NCBI RefSeq assembly: GCF_023006505.1
Contig: NZ_JALBGV010000014.1
Coordinates: forward strand, 1-64,000
Direction of reading: 5' to 3'
DNA length: 64,000 bases
Origin: Neorhizobium sp. SHOUNA12A
GTDB lineage: Bacteria > Pseudomonadota > Alphaproteobacteria > Rhizobiales > Rhizobiaceae
A program made the translations under genes and the position numbers. A model generated the notes under the pieces. It was not told the DNA's origin. It did not search any database and saw only the letters and a program-made list of their open reading frames with translations. Below, piece after piece: positions 8,474 to 17,206 of this stretch (the first letter of the stretch is position 1; each line of letters starts with the position of its first letter).

Positions 8474-10009
8474 ATGGCTTCCCACCCCAACTCTCGCTCC
8501 GGCAGTGACCCACGCGCCGCCGTTCTCGACGATCGTGCTCTCGTCCAGGGCTATCTGGCGCAGCACCTCAAGCTCTCGGCAGGTGCCCTGAGCGCGGCGC
8601 GACATTTTCTGAAGTGGGCAAGTGCCCACGATATCGCCTACAAGGATCTCGATGCGGCCGCGGTTGATCGTTTCGCCCGGCATCGCTGTCGTTGCGGGCG
8701 CTACAGCTCCCGGCAGTTGCGTGACGCGATCTACATGACCGATGTCCGCCGGTTCCTCCGTTATCTGGAGAATGCCGGGATCGTGACCGTTGCGACCAGT
8801 GTCGAACGGCTGGACAAATACCTGCCAGAGTTCGCAGTCGGGCTTAGAGCCGTCGGCTATAGCAAGCCGACCTATGCTGGACGATTAAGTCAGGCACGGC
8901 ATTTCGCCGAATGGATCTTGCAGGTGCGCATTCCTGCAGAGGAGATCACCGACGACACCATTGAACAGTTCGCTCTGCACGATTGTCGGTGCGGTATCCG
9001 AACCAAGCGGGGCAGACGGGTGACCGGCACAGGAACTAGAGATCGCCGTCGCGGTGCCCGTCGCTTCGTCAATTTCCTGCGTGAACGGGGTGTGATCAAT
9101 CTCTCTGCGCCACCCGATACTCTGGCGATCGATCCGCGGCTGGACGGCTTAGCCGAATGGCTGCGCCGCGAGCGTGGGGCAACTGAGGAGACGATCCGGC
9201 GCTACCAGCACGAGGCCGGACGCTGGATCGGCGTACTCGGCCAGGATCCAGCGCATTACAATGCAGCAACCATCCGCTCTATCGTTCTGGATCAACGCCA
9301 AGAACGATCGCGTGCTTCGATCCGTATGACGGTGACCGTGCTGCGCGCGTTTCTGCGCTTCACCGTGAGCCAGGGTCTTTGCGCCCCATTTCTGCTGCAT
9401 GCAGTACCGCCAGCAGTTCGACGGAAGCTATCAACTGTTCCGCGTGTGATCCCGGCAGCGACGATTGAAGATATCATCGCCTCATCTGGCACGACGACAC
9501 CGGTCGATATCCGGGATCGCGCCATCCTCCTGCTGCTCGCGCGAATGGCGCTGCGGGCGGGGGATGTGTGGCAACTGCGTCTATCCGATATCGACTGGCG
9601 GGCCAGTCGATTACGGTTGCACGGCAAAAGTCGTCGCGGGACGATGCTGCCGTTGCCCCAAGATGCGGGTGACGCACTTCTCGCCTACATCGAGGATGCG
9701 CGGCCCGTCGTCTCGACGGACCGGGTATTTCTGCGGACACAGGCGCCGTTTACACCGCTGCGTTCTTCGGCCGAGATCGCCGGCATCGTCGCCCGCGTCC
9801 TGAAGCGTGGTGGTTTCTCCTACCTGCCGACAGGATCTCATGTGTTCCGTCATTCACTGGCGTCCGCCTGGCTGGGCGACGGTGCCGACCTTGATCAGAT
9901 CGGCATCGCCCTCCGGCATGCCTCTCGGGACACGACCGCGATCTACGCGAAGGTGGATATCTTGATGCTGGCAGCCGTTGCCCAGCCGTGGCCGGGAGCA
10001 GCGTCATGA
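8474..10009 (+). CDS. ritA: RIT recombinase A, tyrosine recombinase/integrase
   Basis: A 511-residue protein, longer than ordinary XerC/D-type enzymes. It has two tandem N-terminal SAM-like core-binding repeats, each carrying a CRCG motif (residues 72-75 and 171-174), which may hold a metal. The C-terminal catalytic domain follows, with the first arginine in MALRAGDVWQL, a lysine in LHGKSRRGT, HVFRHS as the HxxR box, and the tyrosine nucleophile in RDTTAIYAK. It would cut and rejoin DNA at the element ends. The stop overlaps the next start (ATGA, 10006-10009). The gene symbol follows the RitA/B/C naming by order. Confidence 0.88.
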   Translation: MASHPNSRSGSDPRAAVLDDRALVQGYLAQHLKLSAGALSAARHFLKWASAHDIAYKDLDAAAVDRFARHRCRCGRYSSRQLRDAIYMTDVRRFLRYLENAGIVTVATSVERLDKYLPEFAVGLRAVGYSKPTYAGRLSQARHFAEWILQVRIPAEEITDDTIEQFALHDCRCGIRTKRGRRVTGTGTRDRRRGARRFVNFLRERGVINLSAPPDTLAIDPRLDGLAEWLRRERGATEETIRRYQHEAGRWIGVLGQDPAHYNAATIRSIVLDQRQERSRASIRMTVTVLRAFLRFTVSQGLCAPFLLHAVPPAVRRKLSTVPRVIPAATIEDIIASSGTTTPVDIRDRAILLLLARMALRAGDVWQLRLSDIDWRASRLRLHGKSRRGTMLPLPQDAGDALLAYIEDARPVVSTDRVFLRTQAPFTPLRSSAEIAGIVARVLKRGGFSYLPTGSHVFRHSLASAWLGDGADLDQIGIALRHASRDTTAIYAKVDILMLAAVAQPWPGAAS

Positions 10010-10917
10010 TGCACCACGACGTCGATCGCTACATCCAGTTGCATCGCGCCCTCGGCAAGAAGTTCGATGCGCAGGAACAGGCACTGAGTCAATTCGCTGT
10101 ACTCGCCAGCGAAAGAGCCGCAACCATCATAACCGTCGAGTTGATACTAGAATGGGTGCGTGAAGCGGCTACGCCGAACGCCGCCCGTATCCGTTTTGGC
10201 CTCGCACGCGCCTTTGCCGAGTTTCTGCACGGTGAAGACCCACGGCATGAAGTGCCGGCCGCAGGGCTGATGGGGCGCGGCAGACGGCGGCGGCCAGCTC
10301 CTTACATTCTGATGCCGGATCAGATCACAGACATCATGGCGGAGGCCCTGAAGGTGCCGGGCTTGGCTCCGATCAGCCCGCTTACATATCATCATCTGTT
10401 CGGATTGCTTGCCTCGACAGGGCTCCGCATTTCGGAAGCTCTTTCCCTCCGCTACGATGATCTGACGGATGACGGCCTCATGGTTCGCAGCGGCAAGTTC
10501 GGTAAAAGCCGCATTGTCCCGTTGCACGCTTCAACCCACACTGCGCTTGAGCAATACCTTGCCGTCCGACGTGAGGTTCGCGGCGCAAGCGACGATCTTT
10601 TTGTGCTGGGTCACGGTCATGCGCCGACCAGGACCAGAGCCCATGTGGTTTTCGTCCGGATTGTTCGACAGCTCGGGTACCGCAACCCAACGGGGCCTGG
10701 TCCCCGGCTGCACGATCTACGCCACACCTTCGCAGTGCGGTCTCTGGAAGCCTGCGGGAATGATCCGCAGGCCATTCAGCGACACATGCTTGCGCTGAGC
10801 ACCTACCTCGGCCATGCCGAGGTTGCCAACACCTATTGGTATCTCGAGGCGACACCTGTCCTGTTGCGCACGATCGCTTCAGCGACCGAAGGCGCTTTTG
10901 TCGGAGGTGCAGCATGA
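10006..10917 (+). CDS. ritB: RIT recombinase B, tyrosine recombinase/integrase
   Basis: A 303-residue tyrosine recombinase from ATG 10006, overlapping the previous stop by 4 bp. An in-frame GTG at 9988 is possible but less likely than the coupled ATGA. Catalytic features: STGLRISEALSLRYDDL (Arg I), GKFGKSRIVPLH (Lys), HDLRHTFAV (HxxR), LGHAEVANTYWYLE (His and Tyr). It has a single N-terminal core-binding domain. In RIT elements all three recombinases are believed to be needed together. The arrangement suggests translational coupling and a fixed stoichiometry. Confidence 0.88.
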   Translation: MMHHDVDRYIQLHRALGKKFDAQEQALSQFAVLASERAATIITVELILEWVREAATPNAARIRFGLARAFAEFLHGEDPRHEVPAAGLMGRGRRRRPAPYILMPDQITDIMAEALKVPGLAPISPLTYHHLFGLLASTGLRISEALSLRYDDLTDDGLMVRSGKFGKSRIVPLHASTHTALEQYLAVRREVRGASDDLFVLGHGHAPTRTRAHVVFVRIVRQLGYRNPTGPGPRLHDLRHTFAVRSLEACGNDPQAIQRHMLALSTYLGHAEVANTYWYLEATPVLLRTIASATEGAFVGGAA

Positions 10918-11924
10918 CTCCGCTCGCTCCTGACCTTTCTGCGTTCCTGCAAAACCACCTTCCGAATGAACGTGGTGCAAGCCCGCATACAATCGCGAGC
11001 TACGCGCATGCATTCACGCTCTTGCTGCGTTTCACCGCCGCTCGGCTCAAACGACAGCCCTCCGACCTCATGATCGAGGATCTCGACGTTGGACTCGTGC
11101 GAGCATTTCTGCGGCATGTGGAAGAAGGGCGGGACAATACCGCCCGTTCTCGCAATGCAAGGCTCTCGGCGATCAAGGCGTTCTTTCGCTTCGTCGAACA
11201 TCGGCAACCGGCCTGCCTGGAGCAGGCTATGATGATCCGGGCGCTGCCGGTCAAACGAACGGACACCCGGCTTATCGACTATCTGACTCGGGAAGAGATC
11301 GGAGCGCTGCTTGCGGCACCCGATATCCGCACACGCGGCGGCCTGCGTGACCGCGCGATGCTCCATCTCGCTTATGCCGCGGGTTTGCGGGCATCCGAAC
11401 TGTTGGCGATGCGGATGGAAGACTTCCCCGACAGATCGCTTTCCAGCGTTCGCGTCCTCGGCAAGGGACGACGAGAACGTATCCTGCCGCTCTGGAAAGA
11501 AACTCAGGCCGCATTGCGTGCATGGCTGGCCGTTCGGCCAGATGGTCACGGTCCAGAACTCTTCCTGAGCCGGGACGGCAAACGCATGAGCCGCGATGGA
11601 TTCGCCTACAGGCTCAGCTTGCACGTTGCCAAAGCCGGCAAGACGGTGCCGTCGATTGCCAGCAAGAGCGTCACGCCGCACGTGCTTCGGCATAGCTGTG
11701 CCATGCACACGCTCCAGGCAACCGGAGACGTCCGTAAGGTGGCGCTCTGGCTCGGTCATGCCAGCATCCAGACCACCGAGATGTATTTGCGCGCCGACCC
11801 GACCGAGAAGCTTGCTCTTCTCGAAGCGCATCATGCCCCGCTTATCAAGCCCGGAAGATTCCGGGAGCCATCGGACAAGCTGATGGCCGCTCTCGCGGCC
11901 GCAACCAACCCACGGCACCAGTAA
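10914..11924 (+). CDS. ritC: RIT recombinase C, tyrosine recombinase/integrase
   Basis: A 336-residue tyrosine recombinase from ATG 10914, again overlapping the preceding stop as ATGA. Catalytic features: AAGLRASELLAMRMEDF (Arg I), VLGKGRRERILPL (Lys), TPHVLRHSCAMHTL (HxxR), LWLGHASIQTTEMYLRAD (His and Tyr). It is closest in layout to XerC/XerD. The frame is open upstream to 10836, but that would overlap ritB deeply. A GC-rich hairpin at 11953-11971, without a T-run, follows 28 bp after the stop, between the gene and the right terminal repeat. Confidence 0.88.
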   Translation: MTPLAPDLSAFLQNHLPNERGASPHTIASYAHAFTLLLRFTAARLKRQPSDLMIEDLDVGLVRAFLRHVEEGRDNTARSRNARLSAIKAFFRFVEHRQPACLEQAMMIRALPVKRTDTRLIDYLTREEIGALLAAPDIRTRGGLRDRAMLHLAYAAGLRASELLAMRMEDFPDRSLSSVRVLGKGRRERILPLWKETQAALRAWLAVRPDGHGPELFLSRDGKRMSRDGFAYRLSLHVAKAGKTVPSIASKSVTPHVLRHSCAMHTLQATGDVRKVALWLGHASIQTTEMYLRADPTEKLALLEAHHAPLIKPGRFREPSDKLMAALAAATNPRHQ

Positions 11925-11952
11925 ATCTGAACAGCCACCACCGAAAACAGTG

Positions 11953-11971
11953 CCGGGCGATCTCCGCCCGG
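11953..11971 (+). terminator. Possible terminator hairpin after ritC
   Basis: CCGGGCG (11953-11959) pairs with CGCCCGG (11965-11971) across 5 nt. No T-run follows. It may stop ritABC transcription before the right inverted repeat. Confidence 0.35.
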
Positions 11972-11976
11972 TGCCT

Positions 11977-12069
11977 ATGATTATGCCAAGTGGAGATCAG
12001 GAAATGAAAAAGCAGATCAAAGAGTTGACCCGCCGTGCTCTGCATAACGCGGACGCGGCATATTATGTC
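11977..12069 (-). repeat. Right terminal inverted repeat of the RIT element
   Basis: The 93-bp segment mirrors 8347-8438 with one extra C. On the plus strand it encodes the same 22-residue start (from ATG 12004) reading outward. Here the outward frame runs into antisense of the helicase gene. Confidence 0.93.
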
Positions 12070-14708
12070 TTATCCCGAACTCGGGATAAGACATATTCCC
12101 GCGGCGTCACGTCGACCTGCAGATCGCCCCATTCCTCGGTCGGGATTTGCGACAGACGGCGTTCGGTCAGTGCTGCCCCCGTGGAAACGATCTGGACAAT
12201 GGCGGCGTGGCCATCTTCCAGATCCTTGGCGGTCGCTGCAAGCAGGGCCGGAGTCTTCATGCTGATCAGCAGATGGTTGAAGAAGCGCTGCTTCGAGCTT
12301 TCGAAGGCAGAACGCGCCGCGGCCTTGGCATTGTTGTTCAGCGTACCGCTTTTGCCGGTAATACCGGAGGCCTCCATCGCCGCATCCAGATGATTGTGGA
12401 TCACCTGGAATGCCTCGGCATAGGAATCGTAGATGCGCACCTGTTCCTCGGTCAGCTCGTGCTCGAGGATCTCGTATTCGACGCCCTCGAAGGACAGTGA
12501 GCGCGATGCGTAGAGGCCCATGGCTTTCAGGTCTCTTGCGAGAACTTCCATGGCGGCGACACCGCCGTCTTCGATCGCGGCAATGAACTCCGAGCGTGTG
12601 GGAAAAGGAAAGTCGCTGCTGCCCCAGAGACCGAGGCGCTCGGCATAGGCCAGCGATTCGACTTCCGATGCGCCGGTCGCCGAGACGTAGACAATACGGG
12701 CGTCCGGAAGGGCACGTTGCAGGCGAAGGCCAGCCCTGCCCTGCTGCGACGCCGCCTTGTCGCCGCGCTCGGACTTGCCGCCGGCTGCGTTTGCCATCGC
12801 ATGGCCTTCGTCGAAGACGATCACGCCGTCGAAATCGTCGCCGAGCCAGTCGACGATCTGCTGAACCCGCGAGCGCTTGCCCTCGCGCTCATCGCTGCGC
12901 AACGTCGCAAAGGTCGTAAAGAGGATGCCCTCTTCCAGCTTGATCGACCTGCCCTGGCGGAACCGCGACAGCGGGGTCACCAGCAGCTTTTCCTGGCCCA
13001 GCGCGCCCCAGTCACGCTGGGCGTCCTCGATCAGCTTGTCGGACTTCGAAATCCAGACATGGCGACGGCGGCCTTTGAGCCAATTGTCCAGGATGATGCC
13101 GGCGGCCTGGCGGCCCTTGCCCGCGCCCGTGCCATCGCCGAGGAACCAGCCGCGACGGAAGCGAACGGCGTGGTCGATGTCAGGCGCGACAGCCTTCAGG
13201 TTGTCGAAGGAGGCATCGACATTCCAGTAGCCGGCGAGATAACCGGAATGGGCTTCGCCGGCATAGATGACGCTCTCGAGCTGGGCGTCCGAGAGATCGC
13301 CGCTGGTGACGGTGCGCTTCGGCAGGTGCGGACGATAGGTCGGTTTCGGCGGTGCGACGGATGCCATGGCAAGGGATTCGACCAGCGTGTCGGGATGGGG
13401 CCTTGCGTCGGGGATGTGGATCGACTGCAGCCGATAGGGCTCGTAGAGACCATCGGCGGCGCCAATATGGTCCGGCGCAGCAGCATCGTGCAGTTCGTAG
13501 GAGAGTTCGATGATTTCATCGCTCACAGGTGCGAGATGCTCGACCGTTGCGCGGGGAATCCGGGCGGCAGCAGTTGGCCGATGCGGAGGAGCGATGACCG
13601 CCACAGGCTGCACGGCGCCGGCGGCCTTGCGCGCCGCCGTCTTCGCTACGACATGACGGTGGGTTCCGTCGGAGAGCGTGCCGATGGACGTCGGCGATGG
13701 CGAACGCGTTGGAAGGCCGCTGATCCAGGCGAGCAGCGTTTCCAGATCGGGCGCGGTGCCCTTCGACGCCACCACCTTGGCCGGATCATCGGCGGGAATC
13801 TTGTCGAAGACGGTGAGCCGCGTCTCCGTCGTGGTGCCATGGCGGGCGTAGATTCCGCCATCCATCGCTGCACTGAACAGGACGGTGCCCTCCCATTGGA
13901 GCCGGACGAAGGCGTCGCGCCATGAGCGGTTATCGGGGGAAAGGCCTGAGCCGGTGATCGCGACCAATCGGCCGCCGGGGGCAAGGCGGGCAAAGGCTGC
14001 GGCGAGATGACGCCAGGCGGCGTCAGTGACTCGGCCCTCGACGTGAACGCCGGCGGAGAACGGCGGGTTCATCAGCACCACGGCCGGCCGCACAGTGCGA
14101 TCGAGATAGTCGTCGATATGGGCGGCGTCGTGCTGCGAGATCGACGCTCTGGGAAAAAGCTGTGCCAGCAGTGAGTGGCGGACGGAGGCATATTCGTTGA
14201 GCGATAGGCGTGCGTGTGCGAGCTCTGCGAAGATCGCCAGGAGGCCGGTCCCGGCCGACGGTTCCAGCACCACGTCGGCCGCTATCATATCGGCGGCGAG
14301 GGCTGCGACATAGGCAAGCGGCAATGGTGTCGATAGCTGCTGCAGCGCCTGGCTCTCCGTGGATCGCCGGCTATGGGTTGGCACGAGCTTTGCCACCTTC
14401 GTTAACATCGAGAGCACAGATTGCCGTGCATCCGTGCGGGCCATGATCGCCGGACCGAACTTGCGCAGAAACAGAACCTGGGCGGCTTCCGTTGCCTCAT
14501 AGGCATCTTTCCAGAGCCAAAAGCCCTCGGCGTCGCTGCCGCCAAATGCCTCATTCATGATTTGCCGCAAATCAGCGGTGCCGACGGCTTTACCCCGTTC
14601 AAGAAGCGACGTGATTTGAGCGGCAGCATCCAAAAGTGCTTCAGCGCTGCTTCTGACATGAGGTCGTGGAGAGGTGGAGACGGTTTGAGGATGCGAGATG
14701 ATACTCAT
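12063..14708 (-). pseudogene. Strawberry-notch-type methylase/helicase, proximal part, truncated by the RIT element
   Basis: The frame gives 881 codons from ATG 14708. Residues about 150-270 resemble an N6-adenine methyltransferase: LEPSAGTGLLAIFAELA as the SAM site and VVLMNPPFSAG as the catalytic NPPF. Residues about 540-760 form the superfamily II ATPase half: GWFLGDGTGAGKGRQAAGII is the Walker A region and GVIVFDEGHAMANA the DEAH-like box. The gene ends after PREYV, where RIT sequence adds a short tail and a stop. The intact protein would be 1473 residues. Such proteins on plasmids and phages resemble P1 DarB and are thought to protect incoming DNA (inference). ATG 14708 has GGAG 11 nt upstream. 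Confidence 0.88.
12064..12095. repeat. 32-bp palindrome at the right RIT junction
   Basis: TATGTCTTATCCCGA (12064-12078) and TCGGGATAAGACATA (12081-12095) are perfect inverse copies around a central AC. The left half begins in the terminal repeat and the right half ends with the GACATA that belongs to the target. Nothing comparable is at the left junction, which keeps only GACATA. It probably derives from the joint of the circular form. Confidence 0.85.
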
Positions 14709-14844
14709 CGGACGATGCTCCAAAATTGAGGAAAGAGCGGCGCACCCCAAGCGTCCTGCCGAAGGTTTGGATGAGCAAAACGGGGGGTAGCCGGCGAGGA
14801 ATTGCGGGATCGCCGACTGAAACTCAGCCAGCGATCATCAGCGC

Positions 14845-15099
14845 TTAGGTTGCCGAACTCGCAATGAAGCCGGTCGGATCATCGGGGCCGGGCGGCAGAT
14901 AGGCTTCGTAAGGATTGCCGTCGGCGAGATGGCCGAACGGCGTGAAAACGTATTCGTCCTCACTGCGGCTGACGGCGCAAAGCACGTAACGCGGCTCGCG
15001 CGTCGCGGCATCCAGGCATTCCAAGAGAGCAAGATTGCCCTCGGACGCGGTGCGCAGCAGCGTGTCGAAGTTTGTGCGGGCATGATCGGGGATGGCCAT
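14845..15099 (-). CDS. DUF6117 family protein
   Basis: An 84-residue soluble protein from ATG 15099. I recognise the family from MAIPDHARTNFDTLLRTA, the central EPRYVLCAV and the VFTPFGHLADGNPYEAYLPP ending. DUF6117 proteins sit beside DUF932 genes on rhizobial plasmids, exactly as here. Function is unknown. The gene is 136 bp upstream of the helicase start on the same strand. Confidence 0.75.
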   Translation of the reverse strand: MAIPDHARTNFDTLLRTASEGNLALLECLDAATREPRYVLCAVSRSEDEYVFTPFGHLADGNPYEAYLPPGPDDPTGFIASSAT

Positions 15100-15209
15100 T
15101 GGGGTGCTCCAGACATAAAGATGCCCGGTGCTTGGCCGGGCTCTGGGATGACGATGACGGGATTTTGAGACGCGCCTGGAGTTCGGAGCCCAACCGCGTA
15201 TGGAAATCG

Positions 15210-16400
15210 TCAGGCGGCGCTCTCGAGTAGTTTTTTCGCCTTGCCCTCAAGCTCCAGGCGCGTGTCCTGATTGGTCTTGCCGCGGGCGAGCGCGGTGATG
15301 CCCTGCACAAAATCGAAGATCGACTCGGGCGGCCGGCCTTCTTCGGAAAGAACTGTTTCGATGATCTTGGCGGTCTCCGTTTTCGAGAAGCCGCGCCGGC
15401 GCAAGAACGCCTGGCGGTCCTCATCATCTCGCGCAACACTGCGCTCGCGAGCCGCCTTGATGCCTGCAACGAACGACGCGGGAGAGGAATTGGCAAAGCT
15501 CGTCAGTGCGGGTGCTGCTTCGTGGGCGAAACGATCGGCCGCGAATTTCGAGTGCCGGATGGTGATTTCCTCAAAATTTTCGCTGCCCCAAATGTTTCGG
15601 TTGGCACACACGGCCCGAAGGTAGAATGAGGCGATGCCGAGCGTCTTCGATCCGACCTCGCTGTTCCAGGCATAAAAGCCCCTGAAATACAGATCAGGCT
15701 CTCCGTTGCGAAGCCGCCCGGCCTCGATGGGATGGGTATCGTCGACGAGAAACACGAACACGTCTCGATCCGAGGCATAGAGCGTGGTCGTATCCTTGGA
15801 GATATCGACGAATGGATTGTGGGTCATGCTGGCCCAGTCGAGAAGGCCGGGCACCTTCCAGATCGTATCGCCGGTTCCATTGCCGGCAATCTTCATGATC
15901 GCTGACACAAGTTCATGGTCCCAGATCCGCCCGTATTCCAGGCCCGTTACCGCTCGTAGCTCGACACGGCCGTCCTCCATTTCGAGCGTCTTCACCAATT
16001 CCGCACGATGATTAAGCAGGCCGTGCTGCAGGTTGATCGCCGCGAGCGGCGCGGGCAGCTGACGCATATAGGTCGCCGGCGCGCCGACCAAGCCGCAGAG
16101 CTGGCCGTAGCTCCAATGGGTCGGCGCGATCGGCTGATGCCGGCCGGGAACGACGAGTTCGAGCCGCTCGGTATTGTCACGTGTGGCCTCGACCCGGATC
16201 GCAGCGCTTTCGACGGTTCGGGCATGCGCGCGCTCGGCCCGGGACCGGACGGTTTCGTAAAGCTCTGTCAACGACAGGAACCGCTCGTCGTCTGGACGGG
16301 AAAACCATTCGGACGAGACCCGGCCGATACGTTCGCCGCGCGAGATATCGACCTTGAAGCCGGAGGACACCGGCCGCGTGCTGGGGACTAAAGTGTTCAT
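15210..16400 (-). CDS. DUF932 domain-containing protein
   Basis: A 396-residue protein from ATG 16400, which has a CAGGAGACACTCC ribosome site. DUF932 spans most of it: SYGQLCGLVGAPATYMRQLP near residue 100, ELRAVTGLEYGRIWDHELV near 150, and YASDRDVFVFLVDD near 210. The C-terminal part carries the helical segment that ends with IFDFVQGITALARGK. DUF932 proteins (relatives of phage and plasmid LGT-type genes) are abundant on conjugative plasmids and phages. A role in countering host defence or in DNA replication has been suggested but is not proven. It is part of the conserved block. Confidence 0.88.
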   Translation of the reverse strand: MNTLVPSTRPVSSGFKVDISRGERIGRVSSEWFSRPDDERFLSLTELYETVRSRAERAHARTVESAAIRVEATRDNTERLELVVPGRHQPIAPTHWSYGQLCGLVGAPATYMRQLPAPLAAINLQHGLLNHRAELVKTLEMEDGRVELRAVTGLEYGRIWDHELVSAIMKIAGNGTGDTIWKVPGLLDWASMTHNPFVDISKDTTTLYASDRDVFVFLVDDTHPIEAGRLRNGEPDLYFRGFYAWNSEVGSKTLGIASFYLRAVCANRNIWGSENFEEITIRHSKFAADRFAHEAAPALTSFANSSPASFVAGIKAARERSVARDDEDRQAFLRRRGFSKTETAKIIETVLSEEGRPPESIFDFVQGITALARGKTNQDTRLELEGKAKKLLESAA

Positions 16401-16478
16401 TGGAGTGTCTCCTGAAAAACAAGCGCCCGGCGCTGTGGCCAGGCTGGGTTGAGGGGAAGCGAAGTGGATGGTCTTCAG

Positions 16479-16781
16479 TCAGTCTGGATAAAGGCGCCGA
16501 TGCGCTGCCCGGATCGCTGCAAGTGCTGACTGGAATTCGGCGTTGCCGACGACGTCGGAGAGGTCAATCGTTATCGCGATGTTGAGGCACGCCGCATGGA
16601 TTTCGTCGTCGGTCACCGCGGCCGGCGATAGCGCACCGAAACTGCGGTCGACATCCAGCACGGCCGCGATCGCATTGCGAACCTGATCTTCCTGTAGGCG
16701 AGCGAGGATATGGCTTGCCTTCGGTGGATCGACAGGCTGATCAGGGTCCGGCGCGCGGCCGAGAATGGCGGCCCCGCGCAA
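16479..16781 (-). CDS. Hypothetical protein, possibly the frameshifted tail of the upstream gene
   Basis: A frame of up to 100 codons begins with TTG 16781 and overlaps the 3' end of the upstream gene by 41 bp in the +1 frame. The middle (ASHILARLQEDQVRNAIAAV) and the end (SALAAIRAAHRRLYPD) look like real helical protein. There is no ATG and no ribosome site, and the upstream frame turns Arg/Pro-rich just where this one becomes coherent. One gene broken by a frameshift near 16770 is therefore a fair alternative. Confidence 0.45.
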   Translation of the reverse strand: MRGAAILGRAPDPDQPVDPPKASHILARLQEDQVRNAIAAVLDVDRSFGALSPAAVTDDEIHAACLNIAITIDLSDVVGNAEFQSALAAIRAAHRRLYPD

Positions 16782-17133
16782 TCTCCCAAGCCGAACGCGT
16801 CAGCCAGTCGGGTGATGGCGGCCGCGCTGCATGCGCGTCATCGAAGAAGATCTTCAGCAGGCCGAGCAGGATCTCGAAATAACGTGCACGTCGCTCGACG
16901 GCTTCATCGAATTGCGAGGGCACCGGGATCGACGGGCCGGTATAAGCGCTATGCGTGCCTCCCCAGATGCCACTGACATGGACTTCGCCGGGCGATTCGT
17001 GATCTTTCTCGACGATATCCCAATTGTCGTCCTCGATGGCCGCGCGGCAGGCCGCCTCGAGCGTTTCGGCGGCGTAGGTGCGATGCCGGAAAATCGGCAA
17101 ATGGTAGGTGGTTTCGATCGTAAAGTCGGGCAT
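16741..17133 (-). CDS. Hypothetical plasmid protein, about 130 aa
   Basis: The frame starts at ATG 17133 with CAGGAGTAGTCC upstream as ribosome site. The N-terminus (MPDFTIETTYHLPIFRHRTY) and the segment EDNWDIVEKDHESPGEVHVS resemble a small alpha/beta family that I have seen on rhizobial plasmids between DUF932 and ParB-like genes, but I cannot name it with confidence. The last 12 or so residues are Arg/Pro-rich, which fits read-through after a frameshift. Confidence 0.55.
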   Translation of the reverse strand: MPDFTIETTYHLPIFRHRTYAAETLEAACRAAIEDDNWDIVEKDHESPGEVHVSGIWGGTHSAYTGPSIPVPSQFDEAVERRARYFEILLGLLKIFFDDAHAARPPSPDWLTRSAWEIARGRHSRPRAGP

Positions 17134-17206
17134 TGGACTACTCCTGAAACTGGAAACGGTCCGGTCTCCTTGCGGAGCCGGGCCGTGGGTTGATCGCAAA
17201 AAACGA

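Larger units (their letters stand above)
8347..12095 (+). mobile_element. RIT (recombinase-in-trio) element inserted in the strawberry-notch gene
   Basis: Three overlapping tyrosine-recombinase genes (8474-11924) are bracketed by near-perfect inverted repeats of 92 and 93 bp. This is the defining layout of RIT elements. GACATA is present at both outer junctions (8347-8352 and 12090-12095). If one copy and everything between is removed, the flanking gene joins in frame: 2619 nt from 14708 to 12090 plus 1803 nt from 8346 to 6544 give 1474 codons including the stop, and the junction reads REYV-IDYL. A 20-bp palindromic segment remains between the right repeat and the right GACATA. No cargo gene is present. 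Approximate size is 3.74 kb. Confidence 0.93.

Noticed and set aside
8474..11924. Interpretation of the three recombinases as XerCD or as a phage or ICE integrase region
   Set aside because: Three overlapping genes plus long terminal inverted repeats and no cargo fit a RIT element much better.
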